This document shows positions 1-7,859 of a stretch of DNA of 41,208 bases, piece by piece. The DNA comes from Nitrosopumilales archaeon. GTDB taxonomy: Archaea > Thermoproteota > Nitrososphaeria > Nitrososphaerales > Nitrosopumilaceae. Both the position numbers and the translations under genes were made by a program. The stretch's first letter is position 1; each line of letters starts with the position of its first letter. The notes below the pieces were generated by a model. That model was given only the letters and a program-made list of their open reading frames with translations. It made no database searches and was not told where the DNA came from. The stretch covers positions 1 to 41,208 of the forward strand of contig OMIR01000078.1 of the NCBI GenBank assembly GCA_900299125.1, read 5' to 3'.

Positions 1-119
1 CCTAACTCTTTTACAAATGCAGTTGCTGCGCGACCACTACCTAATCCTAAAACAGAATTATTTTTTACAAATTTTAATGCGTCCTTGGATAATGCCTCAA
101 TGGCATCATCATATGACAA
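1..119 (-). CDS. rpiA: Ribose-5-phosphate isomerase A, N-terminal part (cut by window start)
   Basis: The minus frame reads from a TTG at 119 through base 1 without a stop, giving 39 residues. Residues 25-32 read GLGSGRAA, the phosphate-binding loop at the N-terminus of RpiA, and the helix before it (DDAIEALSKDALKFV) is also typical. The enzyme interconverts ribose-5-phosphate and ribulose-5-phosphate for nucleotide precursor supply. The TTG directly follows the TAA stop (122-120) of the upstream coiled-coil gene, so the two are probably co-transcribed. An ATG at 112 lies in another frame and is not the start. The rest of the gene lies outside the window. Confidence 0.85.
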   Translation of the reverse strand, partial: MSYDDAIEALSKDALKFVKNNSVLGLGSGRAATAFVKEL

Positions 120-1076
120 TTACTCTACCTCGGCCTGCTCTAATTTTGATAGCGTCTTCATAATTTCGCGTTTGATAGAATCTAAATCATCACCATCATC
201 TTCGATTTCTTCAGACTCTGGAAGGTTTACTCTGGATTTTTTTTTCTCATCTTCTTTGAATTCAAGCTTTGGTGGTTCTGACTTGATTTGTTGTTCTAGA
301 TTGATTGGTTCTGTAAGAACTGGTTTGATAATTTCTGGCTGGACTGTCTGAGAAATTGCTTGAGTAATTTCTTGTTTTGTTTGCATTACTGGAACCATTT
401 CCGGTGCATGAATAATTTCTGCAACTGTCTGAATCTGAATTTCTGGTGTATCGACTGGTTTTTCAACTCTAGTCTCAACTTCAACTGGTGGTACGTCTGG
501 AATTTCAGTTAGTGTTGTAAATTCAATTCTTTTACCAGGTTTTGCAAATGACTTGATGAGTTCTTCAATATCTGGAGATGTGGTAATTTCTGACTTGACA
601 CTAACTAAGGGTTTTTCAATCTTTGATTCCTCTTTCTTTGTTTCTTTTACCTGTGGTTTTTCAATCTGAACTGTTTGAACCGTTTGTATCTTTGATGAAA
701 TATCAGCTAATCTCTTGTCTAGTGCAGATAGTTTTTGATCCATCAGAGTCATCAGGCCGTCTCCTAATGGTCCTAGGTCTGGATACTTTGATGCTGCCTC
801 TAACTTTTCAATTTTAGCTAAAATGACACCCAACTGATATTGATATTTTGATAATAACTTGTCAACTTGTACTTTGGTTAGAGTTGTAGGTTCACCATAT
901 AATCGAGAAATTGTTTTCTGTAGGATTTCTTTTTCAATTCTTAGTGTGTCGATTTGTGTGCGTATGTGAGAGTTTGCACCCATGAGCGGAATCTTGTTTT
1001 TACCTTTAGGAAATTTGTTAATTGTAGCAGCTGTAGCTGCACCAGCAAGAGAACTAATGACTAGTGCAAGTTCCAT
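120..1076 (-). CDS. Membrane-anchored coiled-coil protein of unknown function
   Basis: This 318-residue protein belongs to no family I recognise. Residues 3-18 form one short hydrophobic segment rich in Ala, Leu and Ser that could be an N-terminal anchor or signal. Residues about 38-115 are heptad-like and charged, probably a coiled coil. Residues about 140-290 are low complexity, rich in Glu, Lys, Pro, Val, Ile and Thr, and look disordered. The C-terminus is acidic (SEEIEDDGDDLDS) followed by a short helix. The ATG at 1076 directly follows the L37e stop codon, and rpiA begins right after its own stop, so it sits inside a translation-linked operon. A scaffold role is only a guess from composition. 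Confidence 0.8.
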   Translation of the reverse strand: MELALVISSLAGAATAATINKFPKGKNKIPLMGANSHIRTQIDTLRIEKEILQKTISRLYGEPTTLTKVQVDKLLSKYQYQLGVILAKIEKLEAASKYPDLGPLGDGLMTLMDQKLSALDKRLADISSKIQTVQTVQIEKPQVKETKKEESKIEKPLVSVKSEITTSPDIEELIKSFAKPGKRIEFTTLTEIPDVPPVEVETRVEKPVDTPEIQIQTVAEIIHAPEMVPVMQTKQEITQAISQTVQPEIIKPVLTEPINLEQQIKSEPPKLEFKEDEKKKSRVNLPESEEIEDDGDDLDSIKREIMKTLSKLEQAEVE

Positions 1077-1244
1077 TTAGGCGTACCATTTGATCCAAGA
1101 ATATTTTCTAATCTTTGCATCTGGGAAACCACAGCTAGAGCATCGGTGCTGTCTTTTATGATAAGAGTTCTTACCGCATCTTCTACATCTGATGTGAGGT
1201 TTCTTTCTAGAGAAAAGTCCCATCGAGGGAGTTCCACGACCCAT
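1077..1244 (-). CDS. rpl37e: 50S ribosomal protein L37e
   Basis: A 55-residue minus-strand frame starts at the ATG at 1244. It begins [15 protein letters not shown] and carries CRRC (residues 20-23) and CSSC (residues 35-38), the four-cysteine zinc ribbon of L37e, then a basic Trp-rich tail ending WIKWYA. L37e binds 23S rRNA in the large subunit. Length and composition match the family. It starts 15 nt after the LSm stop and ends directly before the next gene; LSm-L37e adjacency is a known archaeal arrangement. A 65-codon open frame covering the same bases in another phase (1061-1258) is a shadow without the zinc-ribbon pattern. Confidence 0.97.
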   Translation of the reverse strand: MGRGTPSMGLFSRKKPHIRCRRCGKNSYHKRQHRCSSCGFPDAKIRKYSWIKWYA

Positions 1245-1258
1245 AAATCAGACACCAC

Positions 1259-1489
1259 TTATGCTGGTGGGGGAGATATCATTACTACGTTATCTCCACG
1301 CACAACTATGGTCCCAATGCTTTTTGCCTCGCCTTCAGAAGGGATCTCTTCTGAGCTTTCGAGTAGCAGATTCATGTGTTGATCAAAACCTCTAAGGTTG
1401 CCACGGATAGTTTTGCCGCCTTTGAGCTTGATTAGAACTACCTTGTCTATGCTTTCGTCCAGTACTTTTACTGCCATGTCTACTGACAT
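1259..1489 (-). CDS. Sm-like (LSm) RNA-binding protein
   Basis: This 76-residue protein has both Sm motifs. Sm1 spans about residues 14-48 and includes [19 protein letters not shown]. Sm2 spans about residues 59-72 ([14 protein letters not shown]). Archaeal LSm proteins form heptameric rings that bind U-rich RNA. The ATG at 1489 gives MSVDMAVK; an internal ATG four codons in is possible. A TATA-like box at 1519-1532, centred about 37 nt upstream, implies a leader of roughly 10 nt. It is the first gene of the operon leading to L37e, the coiled-coil protein and rpiA. Confidence 0.95.
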   Translation of the reverse strand: MSVDMAVKVLDESIDKVVLIKLKGGKTIRGNLRGFDQHMNLLLESSEEIPSEGEAKSIGTIVVRGDNVVMISPPPA

Positions 1490-1518
1490 TTATTTCACTT
1501 ATTGACATCCCTATTCTG

Positions 1519-1532
1519 TTAATATATTAAAG
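1519..1532 (-). promoter_or_regulatory. TATA box of the LSm operon
   Basis: On the minus strand TTTAATATATTAA-like sequence lies 37 nt (centre) before the LSm ATG. It is the only strong TATA-like match in the short gap between this operon and the creatininase gene. Confidence 0.6.
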
Positions 1533-1559
1533 TTTCAGTGGTAAACAATAGAGTTTTAG

Positions 1560-2261
1560 TCAGTGTATCAACTTTGACACTGTTTTTGTCAAGTTTTCAA
1601 TAATTTCGCAAAAAATTTCTTGTCCCGCTTTCTTGTTAGCTGTAGTTGGATCTCCCCAAATCCCGTTTTTTGTAGCTTTGATGAATTTTTTTGTCGCCAA
1701 CTCTGAAATTTTCTGTTTCTGACTGGCTGTCATGTTGCTTGTGGAGAGGCCCCTTTTTGCAAGCTTCATTTTTGTCTTATTTGTTAGTGCAAGCATCAAT
1801 GAAGTCTCTACAAACCCGGCATGATCAAACTCCCTATCCATAAACCTCCAATAGGAAAATACGAAAACATTGGTCTTGCCCTTTGTGGCTTTAGTTACTT
1901 TTTTGGAAATCGACCTTATCGAATTCTGGTTTCCGTGATGCCCATTTAAGATCACTATTTTGCCAATGTTGTTTTGGCCTAATGATATGCAGATATCCAT
2001 TAGATAATTTTCGAGCGTCTTGTCTTTAATGCTAAAATTGACAAATGGAGCGTGCTCAAAAGAAACACCATATTCTATTGTGGGACAGAGTAGCATCTTG
2101 CATTTTTTAGCCAAACCTTTTGCTACTTCTCTCACAATGTCAGAATCTGTAGAAATTGGAAGGTGAGGACCGTGCTGCTCAAGTGAGCCTATTGGAATCA
2201 CGGCTGACTTGAAGCGAATTTTACGAATTACTGGATCTGATAGTTCTCTAATCTCTGTCAT
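1560..2261 (-). CDS. Creatininase-family amidohydrolase, probable ArfB-like deformylase
   Basis: From the ATG at 2261 the protein has 233 residues. It has the three creatininase-family metal-site blocks: GSLEQHGPHLPISTD (25-39), NGHHGN (106-111) and HAGFVETS (147-154). These supply the Glu, His and Asp ligands of the dinuclear site. In archaea a member of this family, ArfB, removes formate from the formamidopyrimidine made from GTP on the way to riboflavin and F420; that assignment here is inference. The 2261 start overlaps the purU stop as ATGA. An in-frame ATG at 2282 would add seven residues inside purU and is less likely. Confidence 0.85.
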   Translation of the reverse strand: MTEIRELSDPVIRKIRFKSAVIPIGSLEQHGPHLPISTDSDIVREVAKGLAKKCKMLLCPTIEYGVSFEHAPFVNFSIKDKTLENYLMDICISLGQNNIGKIVILNGHHGNQNSIRSISKKVTKATKGKTNVFVFSYWRFMDREFDHAGFVETSLMLALTNKTKMKLAKRGLSTSNMTASQKQKISELATKKFIKATKNGIWGDPTTANKKAGQEIFCEIIENLTKTVSKLIH

Positions 2262-3094
2262 TTTGTGTAGACTTTTCTCCAAGAGACCTCTAGTTTTCCT
2301 TCTAGGTGCATCTTGACTGCCTTTAGAAGAGTCTGTGCTTCTAGTTCCTGACCCTTTGTCTTGATGGTCTCTAGAGTATCTGCAGAGTCAACCTTGAAAG
2401 AATCTTGGAAAATAATCGGTCCTTGGTCAAGCTCCTCTGTGACATAATGTGCTGTGACACCGACAATTTTTGCTCCACGTTCATAGGCCTGTGCATATGC
2501 AAATGCGCCCGGAAATGCCGGAAGTAAAGATGGATGAATATTGATAATTCGATGAGGATACCTCCAGACAAAATTTGGCGTCATTATTCTCATGTATCTT
2601 GCAAGTACTACCAAATCAATATCGTATTTTTTTGTAACATCGATTAGATGGTTCTCTGCTTTTTGCTGGTCTTTTTCATCAACTAGTACGAATGGAATAC
2701 CGGCCTTTTTTGCAATATGCTCTAGAGTTTTCTCAGTACCGATAATAACACTAATCTTTCCTTTAAGCTGGCTTTTGGCAGAAATAAGTGAGTCCAGACA
2801 GTGCGGTTCCTTTGTGACAAATATTGCTATGTTTTTGTCAGAGTTAATTTCATGATACACGCTAACTTCCATTACAAGTTGCTTTCCAAGATTCTGAAGC
2901 TCCACGTCAAATTTTTTCACATCGATTTCTTTTGAAAACGATGCCTCCAAATGCATACCAAAGAGACCCTTGATGACATTCTGGTTGATCTTTTCAATAT
3001 TGCCTTGTTTTTGAAAAATTAAATTTGTAAAAGCAGCAACAACACCTTCACGGTCTTTGCCAACTACCGTGATTCCTATTCTGATTTTTTTCAT
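2258..3094 (-). CDS. purU: Formyltetrahydrofolate deformylase
   Basis: The 278-residue protein has an N-terminal ACT domain (about residues 4-85, starting KIRIGITVVGKDREGVVAAF). A formyltransferase-fold domain follows (about 90-270), with INIHPSLLPAFPG and the downstream LDQGPI segment that carry the catalytic Asn, His and Asp of the family. PurU hydrolyses 10-formyl-THF to THF and formate, balancing one-carbon units and feeding formate to purine synthesis. It starts with ATG and overlaps the following creatininase-family gene by 4 nt. A TATA-like TTAATAAA sequence lies about 25 nt upstream. Confidence 0.93.
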   Translation of the reverse strand: MKKIRIGITVVGKDREGVVAAFTNLIFQKQGNIEKINQNVIKGLFGMHLEASFSKEIDVKKFDVELQNLGKQLVMEVSVYHEINSDKNIAIFVTKEPHCLDSLISAKSQLKGKISVIIGTEKTLEHIAKKAGIPFVLVDEKDQQKAENHLIDVTKKYDIDLVVLARYMRIMTPNFVWRYPHRIINIHPSLLPAFPGAFAYAQAYERGAKIVGVTAHYVTEELDQGPIIFQDSFKVDSADTLETIKTKGQELEAQTLLKAVKMHLEGKLEVSWRKVYTK

Positions 3095-3151
3095 GGATTT
3101 TACTTACAAATTCACTTTATTAACTTAGGTTTAGCCTAGTAATCAAAATGG

Positions 3152-3236
3152 TGCGGGAGGTGGGATTTGAACCCACGAACTCCTAAGAGATAAGGGCCTA
3201 AACCTTACGCCGTTGACCGGGCTTGGCGACCCCCGC
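3152..3236 (-). tRNA. tRNA-Leu (anticodon TAG)
   Basis: On the minus strand an 85-nt class II tRNA folds with acceptor GCGGGGG / CTCCCGC. The anticodon loop TTTAGGC sits in the stem TAAGG / CCTTA, followed by a long variable arm and T-loop TTCAAAT. The discriminator is A. The next three bases (3151-3149) read CCA, so the 3' end appears encoded, unlike the other six tRNAs here. No intron is apparent. Confidence 0.96.
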
Positions 3237-3444
3237 AGGTTTGCTCAAATTTCACACAAACTTATTGCTTACCATTTATCAAAAATAGGCACATTTCACA
3301 GTAGATTCTAAAATTCAGTGTTCATAAGTTATGAATAAAATTTAGAAAAATTATATTTTCAGCTCTGTTATTGATTGTACCTATTATTTTCCAAAAAAAA
3401 AAAATTCAACAAGGCACAAATCTAACCCTACAATTCCCAAGTTA

Positions 3445-4791
3445 ATGGGCAAACTTTTTGGCACAAACGGTGTTAGGGGAGTTTTTGGCAAAGAGTTTAC
3501 GCTCGAATTTGTCCATGATCTGACTTTGTCATTGGCTGTCTATTTCAAAAATGGACCAATTCTGGTTGGATATGATGGTCGAGAATCAAGCGTCTTAATA
3601 GCCAAAGTAGTATGCGCTGCACTCAATTATTCTGGCTTGGATTGTAATCTTGGGGGACTAGTTCCAACCCCTGCTCTAGAGTATGCGACAAAAAAATTGG
3701 TTTATTCCGGAGGAATCATGATCACTGCCTCACACAATCCACCACAATACAATGGAATCAAACCTGTGGCCAAAGACGGTGTAGAAATATCTCGAGAGGA
3801 CGAGTCCAAAATTGAGAAAATCTACTTTGCAAAAAAGTGGCCGAAATTCTCCAAAATAGGCAAAACAGGTAAAGAATCAAGGATTATTGTAACATATGTT
3901 TCTGGTATAAAATCACAAGTAAATTGGAAAAAAATCAAATCAAAAAAATTCAAAGTTGCTCTAGACCTTGGAAATGGAGCTCAGGCAGTCTCAGCACCAA
4001 TCTTATGCAGAGAATTGGGCTGTAAAACATTTCTAATCAATGAAAAAATAGATGGACAATTTCCTGGGCGAGGATCAGAGCCGACTCCGGAAAATCTATA
4101 CAATCTAACTAGACTGGTTCGCAAAAACAAGGCAACACTAGGAATTGCATTTGATGGCGATGGCGATAGAAGTATATTTTCTGACAATGGCGGAAAAATT
4201 CTTACAGGTGACAAATCCGCCTTGTTATTGTCTGGTCATCTTCTTAAAAAATTCCCAAGATCAAAAATAGTGACATGTCTTAATTCAAGTTCTGCAATTG
4301 AAACACTGGCATCTAGAACAAAATCCTCCGTCATACGTACAAAGGTTGGAAGTGTTGAAGTATCAAGAAAAATGATTCCACAAAAAGCGTTAATTGGCTT
4401 TGAAGAAAATGGCGGATTTATGTATGGAAAACACAACCAAGTTCGAGATGGCTGTATGACTTTGGCTCTGGCATTAGACATGCTTGCAAGCAACAACTCT
4501 ACTATCACAGATGAGCTTGAAAAAATTCCCAAAACCTTCACATCAAAAGATAAAATCTCTTGCAATAGGGAGCAAGCAAAAAAAATTATCAATATGCTAA
4601 AAAGACAAAACAAAAACTATGACCTGGCAGATGGTATCAAAATAACTTTTGATGAAAAAAACTGGGTAATGATAAGACCAAGTGGAACAGAACCAATTGC
4701 CAGAATCTATGCAGAGGCTGACTCTGAATTAAGACTAAAACAAACAATGTCACAATATCTAAAAAAAGTAAAGTCCATGCTTGGCAGCTGA
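3445..4791 (+). CDS. Phosphohexomutase (phosphoglucosamine / phosphomannomutase family)
   Basis: The 448-residue protein is an alpha-D-phosphohexomutase. It starts with MGKLFGTNGVRG, has the active-site loop TASHNPP (94-100, phospho-acceptor Ser96), the metal loop DGDGDR (about 236-241) and the phosphate-binding loop RPSGTEP (about 411). Such enzymes move phosphate between C1 and C6 of glucosamine, mannose or glucose. The N-terminus is typical of archaeal GlmM-type members, so a role in UDP-GlcNAc supply fits the GlcNAc-1-phosphate transferase at 17329. Sugar specificity cannot be settled by eye. It starts with ATG after a 208-nt gap with no other gene. Confidence 0.92.
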   Translation: MGKLFGTNGVRGVFGKEFTLEFVHDLTLSLAVYFKNGPILVGYDGRESSVLIAKVVCAALNYSGLDCNLGGLVPTPALEYATKKLVYSGGIMITASHNPPQYNGIKPVAKDGVEISREDESKIEKIYFAKKWPKFSKIGKTGKESRIIVTYVSGIKSQVNWKKIKSKKFKVALDLGNGAQAVSAPILCRELGCKTFLINEKIDGQFPGRGSEPTPENLYNLTRLVRKNKATLGIAFDGDGDRSIFSDNGGKILTGDKSALLLSGHLLKKFPRSKIVTCLNSSSAIETLASRTKSSVIRTKVGSVEVSRKMIPQKALIGFEENGGFMYGKHNQVRDGCMTLALALDMLASNNSTITDELEKIPKTFTSKDKISCNREQAKKIINMLKRQNKNYDLADGIKITFDEKNWVMIRPSGTEPIARIYAEADSELRLKQTMSQYLKKVKSMLGS

Positions 4792-4827
4792 TAACACTAA
4801 TAAGGCGATTCTAATCGACTGAAGGAA

Positions 4828-4853
4828 TGGAGATGATCCCTACGGGTGATTTA
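4828..4853 (+). promoter_or_regulatory. Kink-turn over the L7Ae Shine-Dalgarno, probable L7Ae autoregulatory site
   Basis: The leader just before the L7Ae start folds as a canonical k-turn. The C-stem is 4828-4831 with 4850-4853 (U-A, G-U, G-U, A-U). The three-base bulge is GAU (4832-4834). Tandem sheared pairs are G4835-A4849 and A4836-G4848, then U4837-U4847. The NC-stem is CCC (4838-4840) with GGG (4844-4846), closed by a UAC loop. The 3' strand contains the Shine-Dalgarno GGTGA (4845-4849), 5 nt before the TTG start. L7Ae is the archaeal k-turn binder, so binding would hide the ribosome site. Feedback control is inferred from this geometry. Confidence 0.7.
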
Positions 4854-4854
4854 A

Positions 4855-5232
4855 TTGGGTAAAGCTTACTATGTTCAATTCGAGACACCAGCTGATCTTG
4901 TTAATCCAATTCTAGAAGCAGTTAGAGTTGCATCAAGCAGTGGTAAAGTCAGAAAAGGCACCAATGAAGCAACAAAGGCAATTGAGCGTGGTATTAGCAA
5001 ACTCATAGTTATTGCAGAAGATGTAGAGCCACCAGAAGTGGTTGCACACCTTCCAATTATCTGTGAAGAGCAAAATGCTGCTTATGCATTTGTACCATCA
5101 AAACAAGAACTAGGAAAAGCACTAGGAATTGATGTTACATCAGCAGCCGCTGCAATTCTTGATGCCGGTGACGCAAACCACATTGTCGAAGAAGTAGTAG
5201 CTTCAATTAAGAAACTTAAAGGTGGCAATTAG
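4855..5232 (+). CDS. rpl7ae: 50S ribosomal protein L7Ae
   Basis: The 125-residue protein is a full-length L7Ae. It has the RNA-contacting segment [16 protein letters not shown] (about residues 31-46), the strand [21 protein letters not shown] and the conserved LGKALGIDV motif. L7Ae binds kink-turns in 23S rRNA, box C/D and H/ACA guide RNAs and RNase P. The start is TTG (4855), supported by GGTGA 5 nt upstream. It heads a tight plus-strand operon with S28e, L24e, Ndk and aIF5B. Its leader contains a k-turn. Confidence 0.97.
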   Translation: MGKAYYVQFETPADLVNPILEAVRVASSSGKVRKGTNEATKAIERGISKLIVIAEDVEPPEVVAHLPIICEEQNAAYAFVPSKQELGKALGIDVTSAAAAILDAGDANHIVEEVVASIKKLKGGN

Positions 5233-5447
5233 TGAGTACTCCCCAAGTTGATGAGGTAGTGCCAGCCGAAGTAATACAAATTGTTGGCAAGACTGGTATT
5301 GCGGGGGAAATCACTCAAGTGCGCGTTAAGGTTCTTGGAGGTCGCGACAAGGGTAGAGTTTTGACAAGAAACGTCAAAGGCTCAGTTAGAATGTCTGATG
5401 TTTTAATGCTCAGAGAAACAGAACGCGAGGCCAAAAAAATTAGGTGA
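5232..5447 (+). CDS. rps28e: 30S ribosomal protein S28e
   Basis: The 71-residue protein carries the S28e core, including [20 protein letters not shown] and the C-terminal block [20 protein letters not shown], which is nearly invariant in archaea. It has an OB-fold and sits near the mRNA exit of the small subunit. The GTG start at 5232 shares one base with the L7Ae TAG stop, so translation is coupled. L24e follows after 4 nt. Confidence 0.97.
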   Translation: MSTPQVDEVVPAEVIQIVGKTGIAGEITQVRVKVLGGRDKGRVLTRNVKGSVRMSDVLMLRETEREAKKIR

Positions 5448-5451
5448 TTAA

Positions 5452-5652
5452 ATGAGTCTAATAGTTAAACCATGCAGTTTTTGTGACAGACCAGTAGCCA
5501 AGGGCTCTGGAACTATGCTAGTCAAAAATGACGGTACAGTGTTGTGGTTCTGCTCACCAAAGTGCAAAAAGAACATGCTGGTATTGAAGCGAGACCCAAG
5601 AACCCTCAAGTGGACCAAAAAATACCAAAAGGGCGGAATTATCAAGAAATAA
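5452..5652 (+). CDS. rpl24e: 50S ribosomal protein L24e
   Basis: This 66-residue zinc-ribbon protein has CSFC (residues 8-11) and a second pair in CSPKC (about 34-38). It also has the L24e pattern GSGTMLVKNDGTVLWFC and a basic C-terminus. It belongs to the large subunit. An ATG start lies 4 nt after S28e. Its length is usual for archaeal L24e. Confidence 0.97.
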   Translation: MSLIVKPCSFCDRPVAKGSGTMLVKNDGTVLWFCSPKCKKNMLVLKRDPRTLKWTKKYQKGGIIKK

Positions 5653-5665
5653 TTTCTGAATCAAA

Positions 5666-6067
5666 TTGACAGAACAAACATTATTCATTGTAAAACCAGA
5701 CGCAGTAGCTAGACATCTAGTAGGACAAATAATTGCACGATTTGAGACAAAGGGGTTCAAATTAATCAAACTCAAAATGTTCACATTCACAAAATCCCAG
5801 GCTCAGGAATTTTATTCTGTACACAGCTCCAAGCCGTTCTTTGGCGAGTTAGTTGATTTTATCACATCAGGACCTGTAGTAGTAGCAATAATTGAAGGAA
5901 ACAATGCAGTTGCCACAACTAGAATTTTGGTAGGTGCTACCAAATCATACGAAGCAGCGCCTGGCTCCATTAGAGGAGATTTTGGTCTAGGAATTTCAGA
6001 TAATATCATTCATGCATCTGACTCGAAGGACAATTTTGAAAAAGAAGCAAAGGTAGTGTTCGAGTGA
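5666..6067 (+). CDS. ndk: Nucleoside diphosphate kinase
   Basis: The 133-residue protein begins TEQTLFIVKPDAVARHLVG and ends with the active-site block NIIHASDS, whose His116 is the phospho-histidine. The nucleotide-binding segment PGSIRGDFGLGI is also present. Ndk transfers the gamma-phosphate from ATP to other nucleoside diphosphates, here probably supporting GTP supply for the adjacent aIF5B. It starts with TTG 13 nt after L24e. It is slightly shorter than the common 140-150 residues but complete. Confidence 0.96.
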   Translation: MTEQTLFIVKPDAVARHLVGQIIARFETKGFKLIKLKMFTFTKSQAQEFYSVHSSKPFFGELVDFITSGPVVVAIIEGNNAVATTRILVGATKSYEAAPGSIRGDFGLGISDNIIHASDSKDNFEKEAKVVFE

Positions 6068-6074
6068 TCGGACA

Positions 6075-7859
6075 GTGCGAATTCGACAGCCAATTGTGGC
6101 AGTTTTAGGACACGTAGATTCTGGGAAGACCTCATTACTAGATAAAATCCGTGGCACAGGGGTGCAAGGCAGGGAAGCGGGTGGTATCACACAGCACATT
6201 GGTGCAAGCTTTCTACCATCAGATACCATAAAACAAATGTGCGGCCAGCTTGCCGTTAAACTCTCAAAAACAGAAAGTGATGTACCTGGTCTTTTGGTAA
6301 TTGATACTCCTGGACACGAAGTCTTTACAAATCTTAGAACGCGTGGAGGTTCTGCTGCTGATATAGCCATACTAGTAGTTGATACAAATCGCGGATTCCA
6401 GCCACAGACAAATGAATCACTCAAAATTCTCCAAGCTCGTAAAGTTCCATTCGTTGTAGCTTTGAACAAAGTCGACATGATATCGGGCTGGAGGCCAGCA
6501 GATACACCGTATATCTCTCAAGCAATAAAAAAACAAGATCAGTTCATCCAGACCACACTTGATGAGCAAATCTATAATGTTGTGGGTACTCTTTCCATCC
6601 TTGGATTCCAATCAGAGGCATTCTACCGAGTAAAGGATTTTGGAAAAGAAGTATCAATAGTACCAGTCAGTGCAAGAAGCGGCGTTGGCATTCCAGAATT
6701 ACTAACAGTTCTGGTAGGTCTAACACAACAATACATGCAAAAAAGACTATCCCAAGAAGAAAAACAAAATCGCGGTATAATTTTAGAGGTAAATGATGAG
6801 ATAGGACTTGGAACTACTGCAAATATGATCCTAATTGATGGGCAAATAAAAAAAGGCGATTCAGTTGTTGTAGCAAAACGAGATTCAGTTATTGTGATAA
6901 AACCAAAGGCACTCTTGTTACCAAAACCACTCGATGAAATGCGCGACCCTAGAGACAAATTCAAACCAGTTGACGAAGTAATTGCAGCAGCTGGAATCAA
7001 AATTGCATCACCTGACCTAGAAGGAGTACTTCCTGGAAGTACGGTCTATGTAACTAGCAAGGAATCACAGATAGATGAATTCAAAAAAATAATAGAGTCA
7101 GAAATGAAATCTGTTTTTATTGATACTCAGACAAACGGTGTAATTCTAAAATGTGATACAATTGGTTCCCTAGAGGCAATTACAGAGATGCTCAGGCGCC
7201 AACAAATTCCAGTAGCAAAGGCCGACATTGGACACGTAAATAGACGTGATATAATGGAGGCTATGGCAATCAAAGAAAATGACAGGCATTTAGGTGTAAT
7301 ACTTGCATTCAATGTAAGAACTCTTCCAGATGCAGAAGAAGAAGCTGATAATCATCATATCAAAATATTCAACGACCAAGTAATCTATAGTCTCATTGAT
7401 AACTACACATTATGGGTTGATGATGACAAGGCAAATGAGGAAAATGCTGTTTTCTCAGAGATTACACCGATTTGCAAGTTCACATTTCTCAAGGGATTCA
7501 TATTTAGAAATAGCAATCCTGCCGTATTTGGAATTAGAGTTGATGCTGGTACAGTAAAGCAAAAAATCCAAATCATGAAAAGTGACGGCAAAAAAGTCGG
7601 TAAAATTCATCAGCTACAAGATGGAAAAAAATCAATTAGCACTGCAACACAAGGACAAGAAATTGCCTGCTCTATTCAAGATGTGACAATAGGACGCCAA
7701 GTTTCAGAAGAGGACGTGTTTTATTCCATGCCAAATTCTCGTGAGGCAAAACTCATCTTGGACCAATTCATGCATAAACTAAATCCTGAACAACAAAAAG
7801 TATTCAATGAAATAGTTGCACTTTTGCGAGCAAAAGATGCATCATATGGTTACATCTGA
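6075..7859 (+). CDS. infB: Translation initiation factor aIF5B
   Basis: The 594-residue GTPase has G1 GHVDSGKT (12-19), the G3 box DTPGHE (about 77-82) and G4 NKVDM (about 131). Beta-barrel domains and the C-terminal domain that contacts aIF1A and tRNA follow. aIF5B promotes subunit joining and initiator tRNA positioning. The length matches archaeal aIF5B, with no N-terminal extension. The GTG start at 6075 lies 7 nt after ndk. The last 10 bases overlap the convergent thioredoxin gene. No intein interrupts the G1 region. Confidence 0.97.
   Translation: MRIRQPIVAVLGHVDSGKTSLLDKIRGTGVQGREAGGITQHIGASFLPSDTIKQMCGQLAVKLSKTESDVPGLLVIDTPGHEVFTNLRTRGGSAADIAILVVDTNRGFQPQTNESLKILQARKVPFVVALNKVDMISGWRPADTPYISQAIKKQDQFIQTTLDEQIYNVVGTLSILGFQSEAFYRVKDFGKEVSIVPVSARSGVGIPELLTVLVGLTQQYMQKRLSQEEKQNRGIILEVNDEIGLGTTANMILIDGQIKKGDSVVVAKRDSVIVIKPKALLLPKPLDEMRDPRDKFKPVDEVIAAAGIKIASPDLEGVLPGSTVYVTSKESQIDEFKKIIESEMKSVFIDTQTNGVILKCDTIGSLEAITEMLRRQQIPVAKADIGHVNRRDIMEAMAIKENDRHLGVILAFNVRTLPDAEEEADNHHIKIFNDQVIYSLIDNYTLWVDDDKANEENAVFSEITPICKFTFLKGFIFRNSNPAVFGIRVDAGTVKQKIQIMKSDGKKVGKIHQLQDGKKSISTATQGQEIACSIQDVTIGRQVSEEDVFYSMPNSREAKLILDQFMHKLNPEQQKVFNEIVALLRAKDASYGYI

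Noticed and set aside
1061-1258. 65-codon open frame on the minus strand between LSm and the coiled-coil gene
   Set aside because: It lies in a different phase from L37e, which fully explains the same bases with a four-cysteine zinc ribbon and correct length.
3237-3444. Short poly-A and AT-rich gap before the phosphohexomutase as a small gene or RNA
   Set aside because: No start with a sensible frame and no stable stem; it looks like promoter DNA for tRNA-Leu and the mutase.
5996-6478. 160-codon open frame antisense to ndk/aIF5B
   Set aside because: It mirrors the GTPase coding sequence and has no independent motif or promoter; the plus-strand aIF5B match is unambiguous.
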